29,823 bases of DNA, from NCBI GenBank assembly GCA_031553225.1, contig JAVBLU010000064.1, forward strand, positions 1-29,823. Reading direction: 5' to 3'. A program made the translations under genes and the position numbers. Positions 1 to 8,135 of the stretch are shown here, piece after piece; position 1 is the first letter of the stretch, and each line of letters opens with the position of its first letter. The stretch is from JAVBLU01 sp031553225 (GTDB taxonomy: Bacteria > Bacillota > Clostridia > Christensenellales > UBA1750). The notes under the pieces are model-generated. The model was not told where the DNA came from and searched no databases. It saw only the letters and a list, made by a program, of their open reading frames with translations.

Positions 1-1
1 A

Positions 2-139
2 AACGGCCGGAAAGAGACGCTGTCGCGGTGGCGCCGCCCGGGTTACAGCGCATGGGCCCCGGGCCTTTGCGCGAAGCTGAACGTCTTCACCGACGCGACG
101 TCAATGGAAAGAGCCAAAACCGAAGTTGTCGGCGCGTGA
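2..139 (+). CDS. Possible C-terminal end of a gene cut by the window edge
   Basis: A reading frame is open from base 2 to a TGA at 137-139 and gives 45 residues ending in a motif-poor tail (...KLNVFTDATSMERAKTEVVGA, last 21 residues shown only in part: KLNVFTDATSMERAK). Its third codon positions are mostly G or C, as in the confirmed genes here, which makes it a better candidate than the competing open frame from base 1 to 348, whose translation is arginine-rich and unlike a protein. I recognise no family. The call is weak because the frame is short and its start lies outside the window. From 140 to about 338 I see no convincing gene on either strand. Confidence 0.28.
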   Translation, partial: NGRKETLSRWRRPGYSAWAPGLCAKLNVFTDATSMERAKTEVVGA

Positions 140-338
140 CAGATGGATTGGTGTGGGGTTTCCTCCGGCGCGCGGGTTTTCGGGCCTTGTCATCCACAAA
201 TACGGCCTTGCCGTTCAAGGGCGGCATCGGGCTGAAGTGGGCGGCGTTGTTCCTGCGCGGGCCCTTCTATACGAGCGCGGACGTCCATATGGATATTGTC
301 AGCGGCTGGTTAAAAGAGCGCATTTCCCCACCGATATA

Positions 339-367
339 TGGAAAATAGTGCTCATTTGTGCTATGAT
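339..367 (+). promoter_or_regulatory. Promoter of the solute-binding protein gene
   Basis: TGGAAA at 339-344 (-35, 4 of 6 consensus bases) and TATGAT at 362-367 (-10, 5 of 6) are separated by exactly 17 bp. The expected transcript start, near 374, lies just ahead of the ribosome site at about 388-395 of the following gene. The surrounding stretch is the only AT-rich patch in the first 400 bases. Confidence 0.6.
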
Positions 368-401
368 CTGATGGAATATGATGCGGGAAGAGGGGCGGCG
401 G

Positions 402-1784
402 ATGAAGCGCTTGGCGCGGCTGGTTTTTTGGTTTGCGTGCGCGGCGTTTGCGATGTGCGGATGCGCAAGCCCGGCCGGGAGCGGCCCTGCGAATCCCGTA
501 ACGCTTACCCTGTGGCACACGTACGTGGAGCAGATGAAATCCGGCATGGACGATCTGGTGCTGGATTTCAACCAGAGCGTGGGCGCGAAGTACGGCATTA
601 CGGTAAATGTGACCTCGGTGGCCAACGCGTCCGTGCTGAACCAGAAGCTGATGATGGCCGTGAACGGAGACCCGGGCGCGCCGGCGCTGCCGGACATGGC
701 GGTTGTGTACCCTCAGGTGGCCTTGCCCATCGCCGAGAAGGGCATGCTGATGGATTTGCGCACCCAGTTTACCGACGCGGAGCTGAAGGCCTACGTACCC
801 CGCTTTCTGGAGGAGGGACGGCTGGTGGGCGACGCGTACGCGCTTTTGCCCATCGCCAAATCTACCGAGGTGCTTTACGTGAACCGCACGATCTTCGATC
901 GGTTCTCGGCCGAGACGGGGGTGCCCCTCTCACAGCTGTCTACCTTCGAGGGTATCGTGGAGGCCGCCAAGGCCTATTACACCTGGACGGACGAAAAGAC
1001 CCCGGACGTGCCGGGCGACGGCCGCGCCTTCTACTACCCGGACAACCTTTTTAACTTTGCCCTCATCGGATACGAGCAGATGGGCGAGCACTTCATTCAG
1101 GAGGGCGTCCTGAACCTGCACGCGCCGGTTTTCCAGCGCGTATGGGACAGCTATTTTCCGCCCGCCGTACAGGGCGGCGTGGCCATATTTGACGATTACG
1201 GCAACTACCTGGCCAAGACCGGCGACATCGTGTGCACCACGAGCACATCCGCGGGCGTGGTGTATTATCCCGACGCCATCACCTATCAGGACAACACCAA
1301 GGAGGCCGTGGAGTTTGCCGTGCTGCCCTACCCGGTGTTTCAGGGCGGCCGCAAGGTGGCGCTTCAGCGCGGCGGCGGCATGTGCGTGTTTTCCTCCAAC
1401 AAGCAAAAGGAATATGCCGCAGGCGTGTTTCTCAAGTGGCTTACCGCTCCGGAGCAGAATCTTCGCTTTACCGCGAGTACCGGGTATCTGCCGGTCACGC
1501 AGAAGGCATTTGACATGCTGATGGAGCAGGGGGCGAAGGACGTGAGCGATCCGCGCATCCGCACGCTCCTCTCCGCCGTCATCGGCATGCAGTCCGGCTA
1601 CGATTTTTACGCGCCTGCGCTGTTTGAAGGCAGCGAGGAGCTGCAGAAGCGCTACGCGGCCGACCTGCGCAAGGCCGCCGAAGAGGCGCGGGAGCGCTAC
1701 CTTCAGCTGCTCCCCGCGGCGGGTGCGCAGGCGGCGTACGACCAGGCGAGCCGCGGCGCGCAGGAGGCTTTCCAGCAAAAGTAG
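402..1784 (+). CDS. Extracellular solute-binding lipoprotein (ABC sugar-type, family 1)
   Basis: A 460-residue protein that should capture a solute, probably a sugar or glycoside, on the outer face of the membrane. The N-terminus is a lipoprotein signal: basic MKRLAR, a hydrophobic stretch, then M-C-G-C with Cys21 as the lipidated residue. The mature part starts with the family hallmark TLTLWHTY (residues ~34-41) and later has KSTEVLYVNRTIFDRF, typical of UgpB/MalE-like binding proteins. The ATG at 402 is chosen over the in-frame ATG at 378 because it has AAGAGGGG 6 bases upstream and starts the signal peptide directly. No permease or ATPase genes follow; the next gene is a membrane-bound LuxR regulator 234 bases downstream, so this protein may feed a shared transporter or act as the sensor's ligand carrier. 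The ligand cannot be told from sequence. Confidence 0.9.
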   Translation: MKRLARLVFWFACAAFAMCGCASPAGSGPANPVTLTLWHTYVEQMKSGMDDLVLDFNQSVGAKYGITVNVTSVANASVLNQKLMMAVNGDPGAPALPDMAVVYPQVALPIAEKGMLMDLRTQFTDAELKAYVPRFLEEGRLVGDAYALLPIAKSTEVLYVNRTIFDRFSAETGVPLSQLSTFEGIVEAAKAYYTWTDEKTPDVPGDGRAFYYPDNLFNFALIGYEQMGEHFIQEGVLNLHAPVFQRVWDSYFPPAVQGGVAIFDDYGNYLAKTGDIVCTTSTSAGVVYYPDAITYQDNTKEAVEFAVLPYPVFQGGRKVALQRGGGMCVFSSNKQKEYAAGVFLKWLTAPEQNLRFTASTGYLPVTQKAFDMLMEQGAKDVSDPRIRTLLSAVIGMQSGYDFYAPALFEGSEELQKRYAADLRKAAEEARERYLQLLPAAGAQAAYDQASRGAQEAFQQK

Positions 1785-2018
1785 CGCGCGGTCAGTCCGC
1801 GCAGGCCCCCGCCGCGTCGGGGCGGAGGGCGAGCGCCGCTCAGCTTGAAACAAAGCCGCCGGACTTGCGGCGGAGTTCTCCCAGGGCGCTCATGGCTTCG
1901 CATCGGCGCGGCCACGCGCAGCGTTCTTCCGGGGAGAAGACGGCACATGGGCCAATGACGCACACGTCATCGGCCGCATCACGAGGTTTGGCAAGCAGCA
2001 GGCGGGAGGCATGGGCAT
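1785..2018. other. GC-rich spacer with small hairpins
   Basis: Between the binding protein and the LuxR gene there are small inverted repeats: GCGCGG (1786-1791) with CCGCGC (1797-1802), and a CCGCC/GGCGG pair near 1856-1874. None is followed by a T-run, so read-through into the LuxR gene is plausible. I see no separate promoter and no gene here. Confidence 0.35.
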
Positions 2019-3623
2019 ATGATGCAGGCGCGAAGCGTCGCGGCACGGTTTCGCCTCGCGCTGCGCCGCGCGGGCCGGGCCGGCCGCTCCATGCGTATGC
2101 GCCTGCTGTTGTTTTTGATGGCCTTGGCGATGAGCATGCTGCTCGCGCTGGCCGTCGTGCTCGCCGCAACGGGCGTTTTGCCCATGAGTGGAAGCGAGGC
2201 GCAAAGCGGCGTGCGCAAGGCCGTGGAGGACACGGCCCGCGCCATAGAGAAGGACTTCGGCGACACCTGCGTGCAGGCGGTGCTCCTCTCGCGCAGCCTG
2301 TCCAAGGGCATCGCCATCCAGCTGCACGAGCAGGGGCTGGCCCCAAAGGATCTGGCGAGCCGCCCGGACGTGCTGGAGAAGCTGATGGGCAACGAACTCA
2401 ACCGCCTGCTGCTGGCCCTGGAGAAGACGCGCTGCAGCGGCGTGTTTGTGGTGCTGGACGCCACGGTGAACCCCTCGCTGCCCGGCGCGGACACCTCCCG
2501 CGCGGGGCTGTACATCCGCAACACCGAGCCAAGCGTCGCCGACGGCGATTTTAAGCTGTATCTGCGCGGCTTTCCGGTCATAGCAAGGCAAAACGCCCTG
2601 TCGCTGCAGTCCAAGTGGGACATGGAGTTTGACGTGGCCGGGCGCGACTTCTACAATCTGCCCATGGCCGCCGCGCGGGACAGCGCGCTGCCTCTGTCGC
2701 GCCTGTACCTGTGGACCGATCAGGGCGCCATCGCCTCCGAGGAGGAGAACGTGGTGCTGTGCTCCGTGCCGCTGCTGGACGACGACGGCACGCCCTTCGG
2801 CGTGTGCGGGTTCGAAGTGAGCGCCATGTACTTCCGGCTAAACTACGCGCCCTCGGTGGAGCACCTTCCGCACAGCGTCAGCCTCTTGGGCGCCGTAGCG
2901 CAGGAAGGTTTGTCTGCGGAACGCGCGCTGACGGCCGGGAGCGCCGCGCCCACCGTTCTCTCGCTGAAAAAAGGGCCGCTGCGGTGCGAGGGAACCGGGC
3001 CGGCGTTGTCGGTATATCGTCAGGCGGAAGGCGAGACCTTCCTGGGCATTCATCGCAGCGTGCACATCTATCCGACCGATTCGCCATTCGCCGACCGACC
3101 GCTTGCGCTGGCGGTTCTTGTGCCCAAGCAGGACGTGGACGCCGCCCGCCGCGCCGACAGCCTGCGCCTGACGGGCATACTCGCGCTGCTCACGCTGATG
3201 GGCATCGCCCTGTCGGTGTTCATCAGCCGCCGTTACCTACAGCCGATTATGAGCGGCCTGTCCGCGCTCAAGCAGCCCGACGGCGGAGGCCAGCGCACGA
3301 ACATCCAGGAGATCGACGAGATTATGGAGACCATCGCCGCCATGCGTTCCCGTCAGGCGCGCGCCACCGACAACCTGTTTGAGGACTTTATCGGCCGGCT
3401 CGTCAGCCTGACGCCCACCGAGCGCATCGTGTTTAAGCTGTGCGCGCAGGAGCGCACGAACCAGGAGATCCTCGCCGATCTGTCCATCAGCCTGAGCACC
3501 CTGAAAACGCACTACCAGCACATTTACGCCAAGCTGGACGTGTCCTCGCGCGACGAGCTGATGCTCTACATCCAGCTGCTGAAGAAAAGCGGCCGCCTGG
3601 AGAGCGTGCGCAGCCAGCTATAG
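2019..3623 (+). CDS. Membrane-anchored LuxR-type transcription regulator with Cache-like sensor
   Basis: A 534-residue one-component regulator. Seen: a basic N-terminus, a first membrane helix at ~29-52, a large outer region (~55-380) whose middle (VFVVLDATVNPSL..., then VVLCSVPLLDDDGTPFGVCG) resembles double-Cache ligand-binding domains, a second membrane helix at ~382-402 ending in SRRYL, a short linker, and a C-terminal LuxR helix-turn-helix (~460-522: LTPTERIVFKLC, TNQEILADLSISLSTLKTHY). The HTH therefore lies on the cytoplasmic side, tethered to the membrane. There is no kinase or receiver domain. The start at 2019 has GGCGGGAGG 9 bases upstream. Its position right behind a binding-protein gene suggests it senses that protein or its ligand; this is inference. 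Its DNA target may include the upstream promoter. The family assignment of the HTH is firm; the Cache call is by pattern only. Confidence 0.85.
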   Translation: MMQARSVAARFRLALRRAGRAGRSMRMRLLLFLMALAMSMLLALAVVLAATGVLPMSGSEAQSGVRKAVEDTARAIEKDFGDTCVQAVLLSRSLSKGIAIQLHEQGLAPKDLASRPDVLEKLMGNELNRLLLALEKTRCSGVFVVLDATVNPSLPGADTSRAGLYIRNTEPSVADGDFKLYLRGFPVIARQNALSLQSKWDMEFDVAGRDFYNLPMAAARDSALPLSRLYLWTDQGAIASEEENVVLCSVPLLDDDGTPFGVCGFEVSAMYFRLNYAPSVEHLPHSVSLLGAVAQEGLSAERALTAGSAAPTVLSLKKGPLRCEGTGPALSVYRQAEGETFLGIHRSVHIYPTDSPFADRPLALAVLVPKQDVDAARRADSLRLTGILALLTLMGIALSVFISRRYLQPIMSGLSALKQPDGGGQRTNIQEIDEIMETIAAMRSRQARATDNLFEDFIGRLVSLTPTERIVFKLCAQERTNQEILADLSISLSTLKTHYQHIYAKLDVSSRDELMLYIQLLKKSGRLESVRSQL

Positions 3624-3694
3624 CCCGCCGCTCGCGAGCCGCGCGGCGGCGGGCAAAAAGGCCGGACGTGCGCATGCGTTGTCCGACCCTTTTT
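3623..3694. terminator. Tandem hairpins; bidirectional terminator
   Basis: A 9-bp GCCCGCCGC/GCGGCGGGC hairpin (3623-3654) is followed by a second stem at 3655-3694 that begins AAAAAGG and ends CCTTTTT, with GGAC/GTCC inside. The second stem gives a T-run in both directions, so it can end both the LuxR transcript (+) and the convergent methyltransferase transcript (-). Confidence 0.7.
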
Positions 3695-3737
3695 GCGGAT
3701 AAACCATGAGCGGGGCCGCCGGAGGCTGCGCCGCCGG

Positions 3738-4862
3738 TCACAGCCAGCCGGTGTGCTGGGCCATCAGCTTGACGTACGCGCGGTAGTTGTCCAGGGAGAC
3801 GTCGTGCGGTATGCCGTGATCGCACCCGGGCACAAAGCCGCCGGTTTTCAGCAGGGGAGGCAGCACGCGGTTGATCTCCTCAACAAGCGCCTGGCCGCCC
3901 TTCGCCATGGCGCGCTTGTCCACGCCGCCCTGGTAGGCCATGCGGCGGCCGAACATGGCCCGGTATTTGACGATGTCGTTGTGCGCCGCCACCTCGATGG
4001 GGTCGCACACGTGGATGCCCGAGTCGATCCAGATGGGGATGAGCTCCTCCACATACCCGTCCGAATCGATGTCCAGGATGGCCGATCCGTGCTTTTTGCA
4101 CAGCGCCGCCCATGCTTCATACACGGGCTGGATGTACCTCCGCGTCATGGCCGGGCTGATCATGCTGTGCGCTTTGTAGGCCATGTCCTCGTTGATGTGC
4201 AGGATGTCCACCACCCCGTAGGGCAGGAACCGCTCCAGAAGCTTGTAGGTAAAATCCTTCCAGAAATCGATCATGTCGGCGACCAGCTCCGGCCTGTCCA
4301 AAAACGCGATGCACAGCTCCTCCATGCCCAGCCACTCGCGCAGCTGCCAGAACGGCCCGTTCATCGATACCTCGATGGCGTAAGGACGGTTTTTCACCTT
4401 CGCCGCGATCTGCGACAGATCGCCGGGCAGGCGGGCGGGCTCCATGGGGTTAAAACGCTTCTTCATGTCCTCCCATTCCGCCGTGGTCTGTACGGGAAAG
4501 CGATGCCACTTGCGCGTGACGAAATCGATGGCGTTGCGGATGTAGGTGTAGTCGTACTCGTCGGAGATCTCCGTGACCGCGCCCATCCAGTCCTGCACGA
4601 TATAGTGGCCGTTTTCATGCGAGAGCACCTTCTCCTCAAAGGTGGGCACCATGCGGAAGTTGGCGTAGAAACCGTGCTTTTCGCTGGGCTCCATGGGGAT
4701 GCCCAGCTCGCCAAAGACAAACTCGACAGGGCCGACGCCCTCCGGAAGCCCTTCGCTGCGCCAGCGCGCAAGCGTGGACTTTCGCCCGCTTCCCGGCCGG
4801 AGCGGAACCTTGTCGGGATTGCCGAAGGTGAGCGTTGCGAGGATGCGTTCCCTGGCCGTCAT
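3738..4862 (-). CDS. URO-D superfamily protein, MtaA/CmuA-like cobamide methyltransferase
   Basis: A 374-residue protein of the uroporphyrinogen decarboxylase (COG0407) superfamily. It has the MtaA-type zinc-ligand pattern His-x-Cys then Cys: HVC at residues 284-286 and PGCDHGIP with Cys347; known corrinoid:coenzyme methyltransferases use these to bind the thiol acceptor through zinc. The opening TARERILATLTFGNPDKVP is typical of this group rather than of haem-pathway HemE, which lacks those Cys ligands. Soluble and cytoplasmic. The ATG at 4862 has AGGGAGG seven bases upstream. It is divergent from an AraC regulator. No corrinoid-binding protein or MtaB-like partner gene is in the window, so the methyl donor is unknown. 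Such proteins are frequent in gut Clostridia next to sugar-use genes, often with no proven reaction. Confidence 0.82.
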   Translation of the reverse strand: MTARERILATLTFGNPDKVPLRPGSGRKSTLARWRSEGLPEGVGPVEFVFGELGIPMEPSEKHGFYANFRMVPTFEEKVLSHENGHYIVQDWMGAVTEISDEYDYTYIRNAIDFVTRKWHRFPVQTTAEWEDMKKRFNPMEPARLPGDLSQIAAKVKNRPYAIEVSMNGPFWQLREWLGMEELCIAFLDRPELVADMIDFWKDFTYKLLERFLPYGVVDILHINEDMAYKAHSMISPAMTRRYIQPVYEAWAALCKKHGSAILDIDSDGYVEELIPIWIDSGIHVCDPIEVAAHNDIVKYRAMFGRRMAYQGGVDKRAMAKGGQALVEEINRVLPPLLKTGGFVPGCDHGIPHDVSLDNYRAYVKLMAQHTGWL

Positions 4863-4924
4863 GGCAGAGCCTCCCTTGCTATTTCAGGTGCTGTATGGAA
4901 AGGATAACACATATCATCCGTCGA

Positions 4925-4930
4925 ATTATA
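4925..4930 (-). promoter_or_regulatory. Candidate -10 box for the methyltransferase gene
   Basis: On the minus strand a perfect TATAAT lies 63 bases upstream of the start at 4862. No good -35 is found 16-18 bp upstream, so the promoter may need an activator, perhaps the divergent AraC protein. The whole 4863-4991 spacer is AT-rich compared with its flanks. Confidence 0.35.
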
Positions 4931-4991
4931 CGCTATTGCACTACATAAATGTGCGCATCGGATACAGCTTGCGGAAGGGGCGCATGCGCAG

Positions 4992-5846
4992 GTGGAGGAC
5001 GTCGTATCCGCGCGGGGCGAGGCCGGCGTAGCGGTGGATTACCGCTCGGGGCACATCGCCAGCATGCCGGATTATCACGCCCACAACCACGCGGAGCTGT
5101 TCTATTGCCTCAGCGACGACGTGGTTTGCCTGGTGGGCGAGCGGGTGTACAAGCTGCGCCGCTTTGACGTGGTGCTGCTCGGGCCCGGCGTGTTCCACCG
5201 CACGGTCATCCCGGAAGGCGTCGTGTACGAGCGCTACACCGTGTCCTTTCGGCCCCAGGAGTTTGCGCGCTTTCTGCCCGAATGCGTGCACCTCCTGTCG
5301 CTGTTTGGCCGCGGGGAAGGCCACTGTCTGGTGCGCCTGGCGGAGGACCCGGCGCGGGAAGCCTTTCACGAGGACGTGGCGCGCATGCATGAACAGGCCC
5401 GCGCGGGCGGGCCCAGCGCGCGCGGGCACCTGATGGCGCGGCTGGCCAGCCTTCTGCTGTTTTTGTGCGACCGCCCGGGGCGCGCGAGCGCGGCGGGCGC
5501 GGCCGACGAGCCGCCCTTCCGCCTGGTGCAGCCTGCGCTGGAGCATATCCGCGCGCACTTTGCCGAGCGCGTGCGGCTTGAGGATTTATGCACCGCGCTC
5601 TTTGTGAGCCGCGCGCAGCTTACGCGCTCCTTCCGCGCGGCTACGGGCCTGTCCGTTGGGCAGTACCTGCGGGAGCTGCGGCTGATGGAGGCCAAGATCA
5701 TGCTCGCGCGCGGCGCAAGCGTGCTGGACGCGGCGCTGGACTGCGGGTTTGGCAACATATCGCACTTTATACGCATCTTTGCGCGCGAGGTCGGCTGCAC
5801 GCCCAAGCAGTACGCGCTGCGGCTGCGCCGGGCGCAGGATGCATGA
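4992..5846 (+). CDS. AraC-family transcription regulator
   Basis: A 284-residue regulator. The N-terminal cupin-like sensor half includes HAHNHAELFYCL (~29-40) and LLGPGVFHR (~62-70), the usual metal or ligand-binding beta-barrel signature. The C-terminal half (~190-280) holds two helix-turn-helices: LEDLCTALFVSRAQLTRSF and VLDAALDCGFGNISHFIRIF, followed by the conserved G-x-TPKQY end. The start is taken as GTG at 4992 with GAAGGGG about 11 bases upstream; the frame stays open further upstream without an ATG, so the exact start is unsure. It is divergent from the methyltransferase gene and 57 bases ahead of the acyl-CoA synthetase, so either could be its target. AraC proteins of this layout usually activate sugar-related genes. 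Confidence 0.85.
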   Translation: MEDVVSARGEAGVAVDYRSGHIASMPDYHAHNHAELFYCLSDDVVCLVGERVYKLRRFDVVLLGPGVFHRTVIPEGVVYERYTVSFRPQEFARFLPECVHLLSLFGRGEGHCLVRLAEDPAREAFHEDVARMHEQARAGGPSARGHLMARLASLLLFLCDRPGRASAAGAADEPPFRLVQPALEHIRAHFAERVRLEDLCTALFVSRAQLTRSFRAATGLSVGQYLRELRLMEAKIMLARGASVLDAALDCGFGNISHFIRIFAREVGCTPKQYALRLRRAQDA

Positions 5847-5903
5847 GCGCCGCCAAAACGCCCAAGCATAGAAAGCGGCGAACGACAGGGGAGGTGACGG
5901 GAT

Positions 5904-8135
5904 ATGACGGAGCGATCGGTGTTGGAGATCGACCGCATTTTGGGCAACGCCCACGACGAAGGGCGCGACAGCCTGTATGAATTTGAAGTGTACGAAATTT
6001 TGGGACGGCTGGGTATCGGCGTGCCCGCATATGAATATGTCAGGAACATCAACGCCGTGGATGAAGAGCTGCTGCGCCGCTTTCACGGCCCGCTCATCAT
6101 TAAGGTGGTGTCCGCGGACATCGCTCATAAATCGCGCGTGGGGGGCGTGAAGAGGATCGACGGGAGCGACCCTCTGTTCGTGCGCTTTGCGCTTTCAAAC
6201 ATGCGCGAGGAGGTGCTCTCGCACTTCCCTGCGGAGCGGCGGCCGCGCATCGACGGCTTCCTTCTGGTGGAGTACATCGCCTTCAACCAGTCGCTGGGCA
6301 ACGAGATCCTCATCGGCTTCACCGACGACGAGGCCTTTGGCCCGGTGGGCACCATCACCAAAGGCGGGGACGACGCGGAGTTTTTTGCCCGCGCCTACGA
6401 CCCGCCCAGCCTGTTTCTGATGCCCACCGATGCCGCGGAGTCGCGCGCGCTCATCGAGGGTACAAAAATACACGGCAAGTACGTGGAGACCGGGCATCCC
6501 GAATACGCAGGGATGCTCAGCGACGCCATCCAGCGCATCGGGTGGCTGGGCAGCCGTTACTCGCTTTTGTGCGAACAGGAGCCGCGCTATCGCATCACCG
6601 AGCTGGACGTGAACCCCCTGGTGTTCACGCGCGACGGCCGTTTTGTAGCCGTGGACGGCTTCGCACGCTTCACCCCGCTGCACCGCGCGCAGGAAGCCCC
6701 CGCACACGAGACAAACACGGAAGGCATGCAGCGCTTCTTCCGCCCGCAGGGCGTGGTGGTCGTGGGCGTGTCCACAAACGCGCACAAGCAGTCCACCGCG
6801 CGCAACATCGTGGAGCTGCTTGCGAACGCGGGGCGGCGGGACGTATACATCGTCAACCCCAAGGGTGGCGAGCTGACCATCAGCGGCCAGACCTTCCCGG
6901 TGTACTCGTCCATCGAAGAGGTGTGCCATCCCTACGACCTGGTGGTGTACGCCGCGCCCGCCCAGCACTCCGTCGACTTCATACGGCATATGCCGCAGAA
7001 CAAAGCGCTCATCCTCATTTCGGGCATCCCCAGCGATATGCGCTTTGCCGACTTTATGCAGGAAGCGCGCGCGGCGGCCCCTGCGGGCGTGCGCATCATC
7101 GGGCCTAACTGCATGGGCGTTATGTCCGTGCCGGGCGGGGGCGAGCCGCCCGTGGATACGGTGTTTATCGAGGAAAACCGCCTTCCCAAGACGTACAGCG
7201 AGGGGGCGAACGCCGCGCTGTTCTCGCAGTCAGGCGGTTTGGCGATTCATCTCATCGAGAGCGCGGGCGTGAGCGCGCCCTACAAGTATGTCGTCAGCTT
7301 TGGCAACAAGCTGGACGTCACCGCGCCCGACCTGCTCAAGTACTTTGGCAAAGACCCCAGCGTCGAGGTTTTCGCCATGTACCTGGAAGGGCTATATCCC
7401 GGCGAGGGCCGCGTTTTGTACAACCTGGCCAAGGCGGCCGGGAAACCCATCGTGGTGCTCAAATCCGGACGGACCGAGGCGGGCGTGCGCGCGGCGGCCT
7501 CGCACACCGCGTCCATGACCGGCCGCTACGATATCTTCCGTTCGGCCTGCGCCCAGTCGCGCCACATGATTCCCGCCGAGGACATCGCCGAGCTGGACTG
7601 CCTGTCGCGCGTTTTTTCCCTGCTGGCCGAAAAAAAGCCGCACGGCTGCCGCGTGGCGGGCGTTGCGAACGCGGGGCTGGACTCCACCATGGGCGCCGAC
7701 TCTATCCGTTACCTTCAGCAGGCGACGCTGCGGCAGCCGACCATCGAACAGCTCCAGCGCATCAACGTGACCGGTCTGTGCGACGTGCATACCTCCTTTC
7801 TGGATGTGACGCCCATGGCGGACGACGCCTTCTACGCCTCGTTCATCGAAACCGTGCTGCAGGATGAGGACGTGGACTGCCTGTTCGTGGGAATCGTGCC
7901 GCACATCGACAACATCAAAACCCTGCCCGGCAACTGCCGCGACGAGGACGCCATCGGGCCGCGCCTCGTGCGCATCTTTAAGGCGAGCAAAAAGCCCATC
8001 GTGGTGTCCGTAATGGGGTCGAGCATCTACGGCGCTTTCGTGTCCGTGCTGGAGGCGGGCGGCATGCCGGTGTATCCCGACATCCGCTCTTCCATCGCCT
8101 CTTTGGAAGCCTTTGTGCGCTACCACATCGGCTGA
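5904..8135 (+). CDS. ADP-forming acyl-CoA synthetase (beta-alpha fusion)
   Basis: A 743-residue single-chain NDP-forming acyl-CoA synthetase that can make ATP from an acyl-CoA, ADP and phosphate (or run in reverse). Domain order: ATP-grasp (~1-255) with IIKVVSADIAHKSRVGGVK, whose His75 matches the phosphohistidine of the beta subunit, and ELDVNPL (233-239); a CoA-binding Rossmann domain (~275-405: VVVVGVS, IIGPNCMGVM); then two succinyl-CoA-ligase-like domains with SQSGGLA (441-447) and ASHTASMTG, whose His534 sits in the alpha-subunit SHTG-type active site motif. Both swinging-histidine sites are thus kept, so the enzyme is likely active. GGGGAGGTGA precedes the ATG. Order ATP-grasp first differs from the common alpha-beta order seen in Pat/YfiQ-type proteins. 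No acetyltransferase domain is attached. The acyl group is unknown; acetate or a branched acid is likely. Confidence 0.88.
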   Translation: MTERSVLEIDRILGNAHDEGRDSLYEFEVYEILGRLGIGVPAYEYVRNINAVDEELLRRFHGPLIIKVVSADIAHKSRVGGVKRIDGSDPLFVRFALSNMREEVLSHFPAERRPRIDGFLLVEYIAFNQSLGNEILIGFTDDEAFGPVGTITKGGDDAEFFARAYDPPSLFLMPTDAAESRALIEGTKIHGKYVETGHPEYAGMLSDAIQRIGWLGSRYSLLCEQEPRYRITELDVNPLVFTRDGRFVAVDGFARFTPLHRAQEAPAHETNTEGMQRFFRPQGVVVVGVSTNAHKQSTARNIVELLANAGRRDVYIVNPKGGELTISGQTFPVYSSIEEVCHPYDLVVYAAPAQHSVDFIRHMPQNKALILISGIPSDMRFADFMQEARAAAPAGVRIIGPNCMGVMSVPGGGEPPVDTVFIEENRLPKTYSEGANAALFSQSGGLAIHLIESAGVSAPYKYVVSFGNKLDVTAPDLLKYFGKDPSVEVFAMYLEGLYPGEGRVLYNLAKAAGKPIVVLKSGRTEAGVRAAASHTASMTGRYDIFRSACAQSRHMIPAEDIAELDCLSRVFSLLAEKKPHGCRVAGVANAGLDSTMGADSIRYLQQATLRQPTIEQLQRINVTGLCDVHTSFLDVTPMADDAFYASFIETVLQDEDVDCLFVGIVPHIDNIKTLPGNCRDEDAIGPRLVRIFKASKKPIVVSVMGSSIYGAFVSVLEAGGMPVYPDIRSSIASLEAFVRYHIG

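Noticed and set aside
28..348. Open frame of 106 codons from ATG 28
   Set aside because: Arginine-rich, no ribosome site, poor codon pattern, and it ends inside the promoter region of the next gene.
378..401. Upstream ATG of the binding-protein gene
   Set aside because: It would add charged residues before the lipoprotein signal and has no ribosome site; ATG 402 has one.
930..1853. 307-codon minus-strand frame opposite the binding-protein gene
   Set aside because: Arginine- and histidine-rich antisense translation of a well-supported lipoprotein gene.
3693..4907. Long open frame on the plus strand opposite the methyltransferase
   Set aside because: It mirrors a well-supported gene in high-GC DNA and has a His/Val/Arg-rich translation with no recognisable domain.
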